A stretch of DNA of 64,000 nucleotides from Myxococcales bacterium (lineage in GTDB: Bacteria; Myxococcota_A; Polyangia; Nannocystales; Nannocystaceae): assembly GCA_020633295.1 (NCBI GenBank), contig JACKDW010000019.1, forward strand, positions 124,001 through 188,000, in the 5' to 3' direction. Of the stretch, positions 38,760 to 47,900 are shown one piece after another (positions within the stretch are counted from its first letter, which is position 1; each line of letters begins with the position of its first letter). Below the pieces are notes generated by a model. It was not told the origin of the DNA. It saw only the letters and a list, made by a program, of their open reading frames with translations, and made no database searches. A program made the translations under genes and the position numbers.

Positions 38760-38945
38760 GCGCCGCAGCCAGTGCGTGCGGGTTCGCGCGCCGTCGAACG
38801 GGGGCCGTGTTGACGGCGATCGGATGCTCGTCCCCGAAGCCGCGGGCGATCAGCCGCGAGCGCTTCGGGTGCGGCTCCGCGATCTCGTCCGCCAGCGCCT
38901 CGGCCAGCGCCTGTCCCTGCCTGCGAGCGCGCGGCCCTGGTCGTG
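38760..38945 (-). pseudogene. OmpA-family C-terminal fragment
   Basis: A short minus-strand frame reads QALAEALADEIAEPHPKRS then LIARGFGDEHPIAVNTAP with RRRANPH. This matches the end of the OmpA peptidoglycan-binding domain (…RGxGExxPIAxNxTxxGRxxNRRVE). Only this segment is present, and it is joined directly to the aldo/keto reductase fragment. A relic of rearrangement. Confidence 0.55.
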
Positions 38946-38983
38946 AGCGTCGCGCCCTCGCTACCTCGCTCGACGCGACTCGA

Positions 38984-39613
38984 TCAAGACCCGTCGGTGT
39001 CCGGCAGCGCGCGCGCTCGCAGGGCGCGGGCCCACTCGTCGAGCCGCGTGCTCGTGCGCGTCAACGCGTCCTGCCCCGACGCGATCGCGGTCAGCTCGCG
39101 CTCGAGCAGCTGCCGCCCGCGTCGCAGCCGCGTCTTGGCCGTGCCGAGCGGGAGGTCCAGCGCCTCGCCGCACTCCCGCGCGGACATGTCCTCCCAGTAA
39201 TGCAGCTCGAGGATGACCTGGTAGTCGAGCGGCAGACGCCGGAGGCACGTGAGCAGGACCTGCTCGTGCTCGCGCTCGCCGACGACCGCGCTCGGGCTGG
39301 GATCGAGGTCCGCGGCGGACACCGTGCCGAAGTCGAGGCGGTCGCGGTCGCGCGCGCGCTCGCGGTAGTGGCGGAGCAGCTGCCGATAGGCGATGCCGAA
39401 GAGGTAGCCGCGAAACGTCCCGTCGCCGCGATAGCGCGGCAGCGTCTCGAGCAGCGCGAGGAAGGTCCGCTGCGTCAGCTCGGCCCACGCGTCCCCGGCC
39501 TTGTTGCGGAAGAAGCGAGCGACGGCGCCGTAGTGGCGTTCAAACAGCGCCTTCCCGGCGCCGCGATCACCCGCCCGCCACGCCGCGAGTTCCTCTCGAT
39601 CGTCGGGCTGCAT
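38984..39613 (-). CDS. ECF sigma factor B
   Basis: 209 residues, complete. Region 2 (LFERHYGAVARFFRNKAGDAWAELTQRTFLALLETL, YLFGIAYRQLLRHYRERA) and region 4 (LPLDYQVILELHYWEDMSARECGEALDLPLGTAKTRLRRGR). Shares the linker DFGTVSAADLDPSPS with ECF factor A at 33.8-34.4 kb. It is the best-preserved large gene of the insert's middle. No anti-sigma gene adjacent. It may belong to the same ECF-kinase signalling class as factor A. Confidence 0.92.
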   Translation of the reverse strand: MQPDDREELAAWRAGDRGAGKALFERHYGAVARFFRNKAGDAWAELTQRTFLALLETLPRYRGDGTFRGYLFGIAYRQLLRHYRERARDRDRLDFGTVSAADLDPSPSAVVGEREHEQVLLTCLRRLPLDYQVILELHYWEDMSARECGEALDLPLGTAKTRLRRGRQLLERELTAIASGQDALTRTSTRLDEWARALRARALPDTDGS

Positions 39614-40063
39614 CGCCGTCGAGTGTACTCATCATCCTTCGGCGGTCGTAGGTGACGGGGCTCGCGGCGTCGACCGTGACGCCTCAGGGCCGGACTCGGC
39701 GAGCAGCAGCGCTCGGGTGCGCCCGCCACGTGACTGGGGAGAGGCACATCGCCGCTCATTCCTACAGCTCGCCGCGTACTCGCGGGCGATCGCGCCTCGC
39801 GGGCGTCGACCGCTCGCGTGCGGGGGACGGCGTGCTGCCGGAGGCTGGGGCTCGTGTGATCGGGCTTCAAGCCCAAGTCGGCGCGCCGACAGGCCCGGAC
39901 CCGCCGCGGGTCGTCTCGCCCCGTCTCGGCCGCGCCCCGCCTGCTCGCGGCGCTCGCTCGAGTACGCGCTTGCCCGCGCGAGGCGGCGTCGCTGTGCGAA
40001 GGTCGTGGCGCGACTCGGTCGCCCGCGCGACGCGTCCGCGTCGCTCGATCCGCGAGACCGCGA
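39614..40063. other. 450-bp gap inside the insert
   Basis: No convincing gene. A plus-strand frame ending at TGA 40076 has 35-40 coding-like codons (LEYALARARRRRCAKVVARLG), possibly a relic. GGGCTTCAAGCCC near 39865 resembles the repeat that bounds the insert. An AT-richer patch just upstream of ECF factor B (39614-39650) probably contains its promoter. Confidence 0.4.
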
Positions 40064-40423
40064 TCAGCTGGGTTGATAGCGTCGGCCGTCGATCCAGACC
40101 TCGACCTTGTCGAGATCGAAGGCGACGTGATCGGTGATCGCGGCGCACGACTCGAGCGGCGCGTAGTACTCCCACGCCGCGTTCGTCACGGTCTGCCCCT
40201 CGTAGCGCAGATCGTAGTAGTGCCAATCACCCTTGTGGGGGCAGCGCGCGCCGCGGGTCGCGGTCAGCGAGACCCCGTCGGCGAACGCCGCCTTGGGGAT
40301 ATACACGCGTTCGGGGAGCCCGCTCTCGCGCAGGCGCACGGTCTGCCTCGCTGTCGCTATGGTCGCCCCCGCGAGCCTTATGTCGGCGCGCTCCTGCTTC
40401 GACTCGATCTCAACCTTGGCCAC
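40064..40423 (-). CDS. DUF427 family protein
   Basis: 119 residues. Matches DUF427: RLRESGLPERVYIPKAAF, then RCPHKGDWHYYDL, TNAAWEYYAPLE, a late ITDHVAFDLDKVEVWIDG. Small beta-rich cytoplasmic proteins of unknown function, common in soil bacteria. Complete and in host-like codon use. Confidence 0.88.
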   Translation of the reverse strand: MAKVEIESKQERADIRLAGATIATARQTVRLRESGLPERVYIPKAAFADGVSLTATRGARCPHKGDWHYYDLRYEGQTVTNAAWEYYAPLESCAAITDHVAFDLDKVEVWIDGRRYQPS

Positions 40424-40572
40424 GAATCAAGGGTACCGCTCTCCAGCGCGCCCGCTCTACCCCGTCGTCACGTCGCGGGCGCGTCGAGACGAGGCGATCC
40501 TCACGGAGGTCCCCGCGCGCGCGGAGTCGAGGGACGAAGCCCGGACCCGCGCGCGCCGTATCATCCACGCCC

Positions 40573-41979
40573 GTGAGCACGCCGAGGATCGTCAAGCTCG
40601 AGTCAATCACGCGTGAGCGCCATCAAGTGGTGCACTCGTACGCGGTCGACCAGCTGCGCTTCTCGACGTCGATCTGGTACGGCGAGCTCGACCTGGTGCA
40701 GCTGGGGCGCGAGCGCGGGGAGGCGTCTCTCCGGCGCCTGCTGTTTCACAGCGCGGTGTTCGAGCTCAACAAGCTCTGCAGCCTGCGGCCCGACCTCCTC
40801 GACCTCGGCGACTACGCGGATCTGTGGACACCTGCCCTCGAGGCCCTGTGGCGCGAGATCTTCCACAACGTCTGGGCGCAGTGGCGCTACGAGAACGACG
40901 ACCCCGACTACCGCGGACCGCGGGTGATCCAGGGCGCGACGCGAGCCGACGCGCCGCCGATCGAGCGCGCGGGCGCGGGCGCCGACACGCTGCTCGCGTT
41001 CTGCGGGGGCGGCAAGGACAGCCTGCTGATGATGCGGCTGCTCGAGCGCGCCGGCGCCCGATACGACACCCTGGTCTACTCGTCGTCGATCTACGGCCCG
41101 GCGCAGCTGCAGCACCAGTACGTCTCGCAGCTCACGCGCCGGTGCGACCCGGGCCGCGTGCTGCGGCAGTGGATCTACGATGACTTCATGGACTCGCCGG
41201 TGCTCGAGCTGCACCCGGAGCTGGGGCCGCGCACGCTGACCGCCGCCGAGACCCCGAGCAGCGTCTTCAACGCGCTGCCGCTGGCGCTCGCGCACGGCTA
41301 CCGCGGCTTCTGCCTGGGGCACGAGCGCAGCGCCGACGGCGGGCAGCTGGTGTGGGAGCGCACGGGCGAGGAGGTCAACCACCAGTGGGGCAAGTCGCTG
41401 GCGGCGGAGCGCCTGATCTCGCGGTACATCCGTGAGCAGCTGCTCGCCGACTTCTCGTACTTCAGCCCGCTCAAGCCGCTGCACGATCTGGTGATCTTCG
41501 GGATGCTGCGCGACTGGGAGGGCGACGTGCCCTACACGCACTCGTGCAACATCCGCAAGCCGTGGTGCCGCGCGTGTCCGAAGTGCCTCTACGTCTGGCT
41601 GGGCTACGCGGCCTTCCTCCCCCGCGAGGTCGTGCGCGCGGCGGTCGGCGCCGACGACCTGCTCGCGCGGCCCGAGCTGGTCGCGGGCTTCCGCGCGCTG
41701 ATGGGGCTCGACGGTCGCCAACCATTTGAGTGCATCGGCGGCGCCGAGGAGGTCCGCGTCCTGCTCGGCGCGTGCGCGCGACGAGGGTACGAGGGGCCGA
41801 CGATCGAGCTGTTCGAACGCGAGGTCGGGCGCGAGGAGGCGAGGCGACTGGCGGCGCGCTACCTCGACGTCGATCTCGAGGCGACGCTGCTGCCGGCGGA
41901 GCTGCGCGCGCGGCTGGCCCCGCTGCTCGAGGTGGGCGCGGCGTCGGCCCGCGGCTACCTCCTGGCTGAAGAGTCATAA
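40573..41979 (+). CDS. MurL-like UDP-MurNAc-L-Ala-Glu epimerase (tentative)
   Basis: 468 residues from GTG 40573. A PP-loop ATP-pyrophosphatase motif (FCGGGKDSLLMMRLLERAG) and a following VYSSSIYG fit an adenylating enzyme. The C-terminal cysteine cluster HSCNIRKPWCRACPKCLYVWLGYAAFL matches what I recall of the MurL family, which epimerises the terminal L-Glu of UDP-MurNAc-L-Ala-L-Glu by adenylation. MurL normally works with the ligase MurD2, which is not in the window, so this copy is an orphan. It lies at the right end of the insert. Another PP-loop family remains possible. Confidence 0.55.
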   Translation: MSTPRIVKLESITRERHQVVHSYAVDQLRFSTSIWYGELDLVQLGRERGEASLRRLLFHSAVFELNKLCSLRPDLLDLGDYADLWTPALEALWREIFHNVWAQWRYENDDPDYRGPRVIQGATRADAPPIERAGAGADTLLAFCGGGKDSLLMMRLLERAGARYDTLVYSSSIYGPAQLQHQYVSQLTRRCDPGRVLRQWIYDDFMDSPVLELHPELGPRTLTAAETPSSVFNALPLALAHGYRGFCLGHERSADGGQLVWERTGEEVNHQWGKSLAAERLISRYIREQLLADFSYFSPLKPLHDLVIFGMLRDWEGDVPYTHSCNIRKPWCRACPKCLYVWLGYAAFLPREVVRAAVGADDLLARPELVAGFRALMGLDGRQPFECIGGAEEVRVLLGACARRGYEGPTIELFEREVGREEARRLAARYLDVDLEATLLPAELRARLAPLLEVGAASARGYLLAEES

Positions 41980-42058
41980 TATAGACGGGCGCAGTCGTGG
42001 CGCCGACCGGGCGCGCCCGCGGGAGCCCGCGGGAATTCAAGCGCTTGCCCGCGGGCGC

Positions 42059-42073
42059 CGACTTCAAGCCCGA
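42059..42073 (+). repeat. Right 15-bp direct repeat of the insertion (CGACTTCAAGCCCGA)
   Basis: Perfect copy of 35928-35942, 6,131 bp downstream, where the kinase sequence resumes (D-F-K-P-D-N-V-L-V). Confidence 0.9.
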
Positions 42074-44111
42074 CAACGTGCTCGTCAGCGACGACGGCGA
42101 GGGTCTCGGGCTGCGGGCGCGCGTCGTCGACTTCGGCCTGGCCTCGACGCTCGCCGAGGACCCGGAGCTCGTCGACGCGCCCGCGACCGCGTCTGCCTCG
42201 CGCGTCGACAATTCCGAGTCGGCGCTGACGATCACCGGCGCGCGCCTCGGGACGCCCGCCTACATGGCGCCCGAGCAGATCGCGGGTCGCCCCGCCGACG
42301 CGCGCTGCGATCAATTCAGCTTCGCGCTCGCGCTCCACGAGGCGCTCACCGGGCAGCGGGCGTTCGCCGGCGAGCGCGTGGAGGAGCTGCACGCGGCCGT
42401 GCTCGCGGGTCGTCGACGGTCGCCCGCGCGCCGGATCCCGCGCGGGCTCCGGCTCGTCATCGACCGCGCGCTCGAGCTCGATCCGCAGCGGCGGTTCCCC
42501 TCGATGCTCGTGCTGCTCAGCGAGATCGAGCGCGCGCGCGCGGCGAGGCGACGCGGCGGAGTGGCGCTCGCGGGCGTCTCCGTGGCGCTCACCGCCGGCG
42601 CGCTCGGCAGCGCGGTCGCCAGGCCCGTGCCGTGCGCGGGTGGTCAGGCGGCGATCGCCACGACCTGGGACGCGCCGCAGCGCGCCGCGGTCGAGTCCGC
42701 CTTCCTCGCCACGGACAAGCCCTACGCCGCGAAGGCGTGGGCAGAGGCCGCGCGCCGCCTCGACGACTACGCGCGCGCGTGGGCGACGATGCACGACGAC
42801 GCCTGCGCCGCGACGCGCGTGCGCGGCGAGCAGTCGAGCGAGGCGCTCGACCTGCGCATGGTGTGCCTCGAGCGCCGGCGCGACGAGCTCGCGGCGCTCG
42901 TCGAGGAGTTCTCGCGCGACGCGCTCGACCCGTCGGTCGTCTCCCGCGCGGTCGAGGCCAGCGACTCGCTGACGCCCATTGACGGCTGCGCCGATCTCGA
43001 GGCGCTCGCGTCCCCGGAGTCGCTGCCCGAAGATCCGCGGATCCGCACCCAGGTCGCGACGCTGCGTCGCCAGATCGCGCGGGGGAAGGCGGCCCGCGAC
43101 GCCGGTCGCTACCGCGAGGCGCTCGCGATCGCCGAGCAGGTCGACGCGGCCGCCGAGCAGCTCGCCTATCGCCCGCTGCGCGCCGAGACCGCGCTGCTCG
43201 TCGGGACGCTGCGCGGGCTGCTGGGCGAGGCCGACACGGCGGAGCTCGAGCTCGAGCGCGGCTTCACGCTCGCGCTCGCGTCGGGGCACACCGAGGTCGC
43301 CATGTGGACGGCGATCCACGCCGTGCACGTCGTCGGCTTCGTCGGGCACCACGGCTTCGAGGGTCGCCGCTGGGCGCGTCTCGCCGAGCCCCTGGTCACC
43401 CGCCTCGACTCGCCGCCGCGCGCCGAGGCGTCGCTGGTGGCGAACCTCGGCAACATCGCGGTGCTGCAGGGCGAGCTCGACGAGGCCGAGACGCGCTTCC
43501 AGGACGCGATCGAGCGCGCGACGGCGGACGTCGGCGCGCGCGACGTGATGATCGCCCGCTCATCGGCGAACCTCGGGGCCGTGTACCGCCGGCGCGGCGA
43601 CTACGAGCGCGCGCTCGCGGCCTATCGCCGCGCCGAGTCGATCTTCGACGAGAACCTCGGTCCGCGGCACCCCGCGATGGCGACGCTCGCGAACAACATG
43701 GGCGCGCTGTACCAGGCGATGGGGTCGCTGGCCGACGCCGAGCGCAGCTACCAGACGGTGCTCGAGCTGGCCGGGAGCTCGATCGCCGCGACCAGCCCGA
43801 CGCTCGGGCACGCGCACAACAACTTCGGCGAGCTGCTGCTCGAGCGGGGTGAGCCTGCGGCGGCGGCGGAGCACTTCACCGCGGCGATCGAGATCTGGGA
43901 GCAGTCGCTGGCGCCCGCGCACCCGCTCGTCGCCCACCCGCTGATGGGTCTCGGGCGCGCGCGGCTGGCCCTCGGCGACGCGTCGGGGGCCGTCTCGGCG
44001 CTCCGACGCGCGCTCGAGCTGCGCGAGGGCGCGGAGGTCGACGCCGCCGCCATCGACGAGGCGCGGATCGAGCTCGCGCGGGCGCAGGCCGCCGTCACCG
44101 CGAGCCCGTGA
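42060..44111 (+). pseudogene. Ser/Thr protein kinase, C-terminal half with TPRs (interrupted gene)
   Basis: Continues the kinase from catalytic-loop DFKPDNVLV through DFGLAS, the activation segment with GTPAYMAPEQ, and the helical C-lobe. One membrane helix (GVALAGVSVALTAGALGSAVA) and a ~470-residue extracytoplasmic region with about five tetratricopeptide repeats follow. An in-frame GTG at 41997 could start translation inside the insert, but the product would lack the ATP-binding lobe. The layout (kinase, membrane helix, TPRs) is common in myxobacterial signalling. With the N-terminal half at 35404 it forms one gene. Confidence 0.88.
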
Positions 44112-44114
44112 CGG

Positions 44115-44555
44115 CTACGCGCCCTCGTCAGGCCCGGGCTCGATCGGCGTGGTGCCCGAGCTCCCGCCGCGGCGCGGGAGGCCGTCGCCCACCTCGACCC
44201 AGGGCGCGCGGTCGTCGTAGTACACGTGCGCCTGCGGCTCGCGGTCGACGGGACCTTCGAAGGCCGCGCGGACGATGTGCACCTCGTCGGGCCAGCGCTC
44301 GCCCTCGAACAGCAGCGTGCTGCCGCAGCGCTCACAGAAGCTGCGGGACGCCGACGCCGACGAGTGATAGCGACGCAGGTGCGCCGCGCCGCGCGTGATC
44401 TGAAAGCTGCGCCGCTCGACGCCGACCCAGGTCACGAAGCCGGCGCCGTGGGCCCGGCGGCACATCGAGCAGTGGCAGTGCGCGCACCACTTGCTCGGGC
44501 CCGTGACCTCGAAGCCGACGGCGCCGCACATACACGAACCGCGTAGGGTGTCCAC
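44115..44555 (-). CDS. GFA-family (glutathione-dependent formaldehyde-activating-like) protein
   Basis: 146 residues from GTG 44555; longer starts add a low-complexity Arg-rich leader. Zinc-binding cysteines: CMC near the start, CAHCHCSMCRRAHGAGF and SFCERCGSTL. This matches the GFA/CENP-V fold. Cytoplasmic; most members have no proven reaction and the name is historical. Ends 3 bp from the convergent kinase gene and is divergent from the small membrane protein gene. Confidence 0.9.
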   Translation of the reverse strand: MDTLRGSCMCGAVGFEVTGPSKWCAHCHCSMCRRAHGAGFVTWVGVERRSFQITRGAAHLRRYHSSASASRSFCERCGSTLLFEGERWPDEVHIVRAAFEGPVDREPQAHVYYDDRAPWVEVGDGLPRRGGSSGTTPIEPGPDEGA

Positions 44556-44661
44556 GCCGCGACGATCGCTCCTCCGCCGCGCCCGCGCAAGCCAGCGCGC
44601 TCGACGGCCCGCGCTCGCCGTCGACGAGACCAAGTCGCCCGCGTCTGGCATCGTGCGCGGG

Positions 44662-44946
44662 ATGGGATACCTGTTCGGGATCATCACCGTTCCGTGCCTG
44701 CTGCTGTGGGCGAGCCTGTGCCTCGGGCTCGTGGCACGAGCGTCGCCGCTGCGGATCGTCGGCGCGGCGAACTGCGCCGTCGTCGTGGCCTTCGTCGCCT
44801 ACTTCGTCGCCCCCTCGCTGCTGATCCACCAGCTCGGCGACGCGTACCTGCTGGTCAAGGACTTCACCCTGATCGCGCTGCTCGTGGTCCAGTGCGTCGC
44901 CGCGTGGCTGCTGCTGCGCGCGGCGGGGAGCGTCGCCCCCCGCTGA
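44662..44946 (+). CDS. Small membrane protein, unknown
   Basis: 94 residues from ATG 44662. Three predicted membrane helices (YLFGIITVPCLLLWASLCLGLV, IVGAANCAVVVAFVAYFVA, DFTLIALLVVQCVAAWLLL). No family was recognised. Divergent from the GFA gene (106-bp gap) and convergent with the large multidomain gene (19-bp gap). Confidence 0.65.
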   Translation: MGYLFGIITVPCLLLWASLCLGLVARASPLRIVGAANCAVVVAFVAYFVAPSLLIHQLGDAYLLVKDFTLIALLVVQCVAAWLLLRAAGSVAPR

Positions 44947-44965
44947 CGAGTCGTGGTTTCGCTCG

Positions 44966-47900
44966 CTAGTCGGACGCGACCGCGCGCGCGAGCGCGTCGG
45001 GATCCGGGCGAGACTCGACGAGGCGATGCACCTCGGCCTCGGACCCGGAGCCCTCGAGCAGCTCCTCGAGCAGCGTCGTGAGCTCTTGACCGGCGAGCGC
45101 GGCCATCAGCACGCGACGCTGCTCCTTGTGCCCCGACATCGCGGCGTAGAGGCGCTTCTTTCGCGCGCGCGTGAGCGGGGCGCCGTCGAGCACCGCCTCG
45201 CGCCAATCCTCGAGCGCGTCGACGAGCGGGCGCAGGTCAACAGGCTCGGGCGTCGCGATGACGTCCGTGGGCGCGTGATCCCAGCCGCCCCCGCCGCGCG
45301 ACCACTCGGCGCGCAGCGCCCACGGCGCGCCGTCGTCGGACGTCTCGATGACGACCGCGCAGCCGGGCCACGGGACCGCGGTCAGCCCGGTGACGCGGAT
45401 GTCCCCGAGGACACGCTCGAAGCGCCCGTGTAGATGACCATGCAGACAGATCTTCGGGCGCGTCGCGGCGATCAGCTCGTCGAGCCCCTCCGCGCGCGTC
45501 TCCCACCGCCGCGTGACGCCCGGGCGGATGTCGGCGAAGCGCCCGGGGGGCGCGTCGTGGATCAGCAGGATGTCGAGCGGGGCCTCGCGCGCGAGCGCGC
45601 GGACCTCGTCGCGGCAGTAGTGACGCCGTCGCTTCCCGCTCAGCCCGGGCAGGCGATAGGACTTCGGCGAGTAGCAGCCGCCGAGCCCGCCGATCCGCAG
45701 CCCGCCGACCTCGATCACGCCTGCCCACGGCAAGAAGGTCAGGCCGGGGAGCAGCTCGTCGCGCTCGCGCGCCGCGAGCCACGGGAAGTCCTCGTGGTTG
45801 CCAGGGATGAACACGGTCGGGCGCGGCGCGGCGCGCCGCTGCGCGAACCAGGTCGGGAAGTCGCCGGCGCCGCCGTGTCGCCGGGTCGCGTCGTCGAGCC
45901 GCGCCGGATCCGGCCACACGCCGAAGTCGCCGACCTGCAGCACGAGCTCCATCGGGCGCCCCACCTCGTCCTCGAGCGCCGAGACGATCCGGTACATCTC
46001 GTCGAGGTGACCGTGACTGTCACCGACCGCGCACAGCAGCATGGGCGCCACTATGACACGAATCGCGACGATCTCGCAGCGCCGCGCCGCGAGAGTCTCT
46101 TGAGTCAGGTCAACGACAGGGGCTCGCCGCGCCCGCGCGCGCGAGCCCCGCCCGTCACCGCCCTCGACCAGCGACGCGGTCCGGTAGACCGAGAGGATCT
46201 CGCGCGTCGGCAGCGGCGTGCGGATCACCTCCGGGTCCACGCCCTGGGCGCGACGGTTGGCCTCGAGGCGCGCCCGCAGGCGCGCGATCGAGTCGTGGTT
46301 GACCGCCTTGCCCCACTGCGGGCAGCGCAGCGCCACGAGCGTGTGGTTGTGCTCGAGCGCGTCGCAGATCTTGTCGAGCGCGCGCTGCGAGACGCCGTTG
46401 TGCGAGATGTCGAGCACCCGCAGCGATCGGTTGACCCGCAGCGCGTCCGCGAGCGCCTCGCAGCCGCGGTTGCCGATCCGGTTGCCCAGCTCGCCGACGG
46501 CCGCGGTCGCGCGCGTCCAGCCGAGGTCGAGGAACTGCAGCGAGGGGTGCTCGGCGAGCGCCTCCGCCAGCGCGCGCGCGCCCTCGGGGCCGATGCGGTT
46601 GGACGCGAGGCTCAGGCGAACGAGGCGGCGATCCTGCGCGAGCGCCTCCGCGAGCGCGCGCGCCCCCTCGTCGCCGAGGCGGTTGCAGCTGAGGAACAGC
46701 GACTCGAGCCGGTTCTCGCGCGCGAGGTACTCGGCGAGCGGCGCCACGCCGCGCGCCGTGATCCCGTTGGTCCCGAGGTACAGGTGACGCAGCCAGGTGT
46801 TCTCGCGCAGCGCGTCGACGATCACGCCGGCGCCCTCGTCGAGCAGCCCGGTGTTGACGAGGTCGACGGTGAGCAGCGCCGCGTCGCTGCGGAGCACGCG
46901 AGCGACGTGCCGCGCGCCCTCGGGCCCGAGCGGGTTGCGCTTGAGCCAGAGCCCCTCGACGTCGCGGCGGTCGAGCAGCGCGTCGCACACGGGCGCGAGC
47001 CCGCGCGCGTCGATGCGGTTGCCGGCGATGTACCAGACGTTCACGCGCGTCCGCCCGGCGCGGATGAAGTCGGCGATCTTGCTCGCGCCGGCGTTACCGA
47101 TGATGTTGTTGCCGAGCAGCAGGCGGCGGACGTGCGGGTTGCCGTCCATCGCCGAGAGCAGCGGCCCGATGCCCTCGGGCCCGACGACCTGCTTGCACAG
47201 ATCGAGGCGACCGTCTGGCATGTGCGTGCCGCGAGGGAAGCGCGCCGGCGCGACCGGGGGCCGCTGATCGCGGAGGTGCTCGAGCAGCGGCGACAGGGCC
47301 TCGCGCGTGCAGGGCACCACGGGCTCGTGGAGCGGGCGGCGGACCTCGTCGGAGATCGGCGCCGCGAGCGACTCCCGCGTCCACGAGCCGATCGCGTGCT
47401 CGGGCGACCGAGGCGCGCGCTCGGGCGCCGGCTCGGGGTCGGACGAGCGCGAGACGACGAGGCGACGATACCGGGCGTAGGCGACGGTCTTGTCGGCCGC
47501 AGGCGACATCGCCAGCGCGACGCGCCGCGCGAGCCGGCAGTAGCGATCCGTCGCCGAGCCGAGCCGCGGCGCGTGACGGGCACAGTCTGACGCGCCGCCC
47601 TGCTCCGGCGTCGCGGCGAGGCGCGCCGCGATCCGCTCGGCGATGCCGGCCTGCACCACGTCGTCGCCGGGGAGCAGCTCGGCGGCCACGACCGCGAGCC
47701 GCGAGAGCGCCGCCCACCCGCAGCGACGCGCGAGCTCGAGGACGAGCGCCTCGAGCTCGACCTCGCGCTCGAGATAGATCGCGAGCAGCAGGCGATAGGC
47801 GAGGTCACCGGGCTGCGGCGCTCGGATCGAGTCGACGCGGCCGTAGTGATAGGGGCGGTGGCACGCGAGCGCCCCGGCGATCAGCGCGTCATCGCCGGCG

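Larger units (their letters stand above)
35943..42058. mobile_element. 6.1-kb insertion splitting a kinase gene
   Basis: Bounded by perfect 15-bp direct repeats (35928-35942 and 42059-42073). Both ends carry the palindrome CAAGCGCTTG (about 35957-35966 and 42036-42047) followed inward by AATTC/CGCGGG-type sequence, giving loosely inverted termini. Cargo: gene remnants, DoxX, a coiled-coil protein, DUF2200, aldo/keto reductase and OmpA fragments, ECF sigma B, DUF427 and a MurL-like protein. Parts have lower G+C than the host DNA. No transposase, integrase or resolvase is recognisable, so it moved in trans, is decayed, or arose by recombination at conserved kinase sequence. Confidence 0.65.

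Noticed and set aside
39652..40226. Overlapping open frames of 119-161 codons upstream of the DUF427 gene
   Set aside because: Arg/Pro-rich composition in every frame and no conserved pattern; at most a 40-codon relic at the right end.
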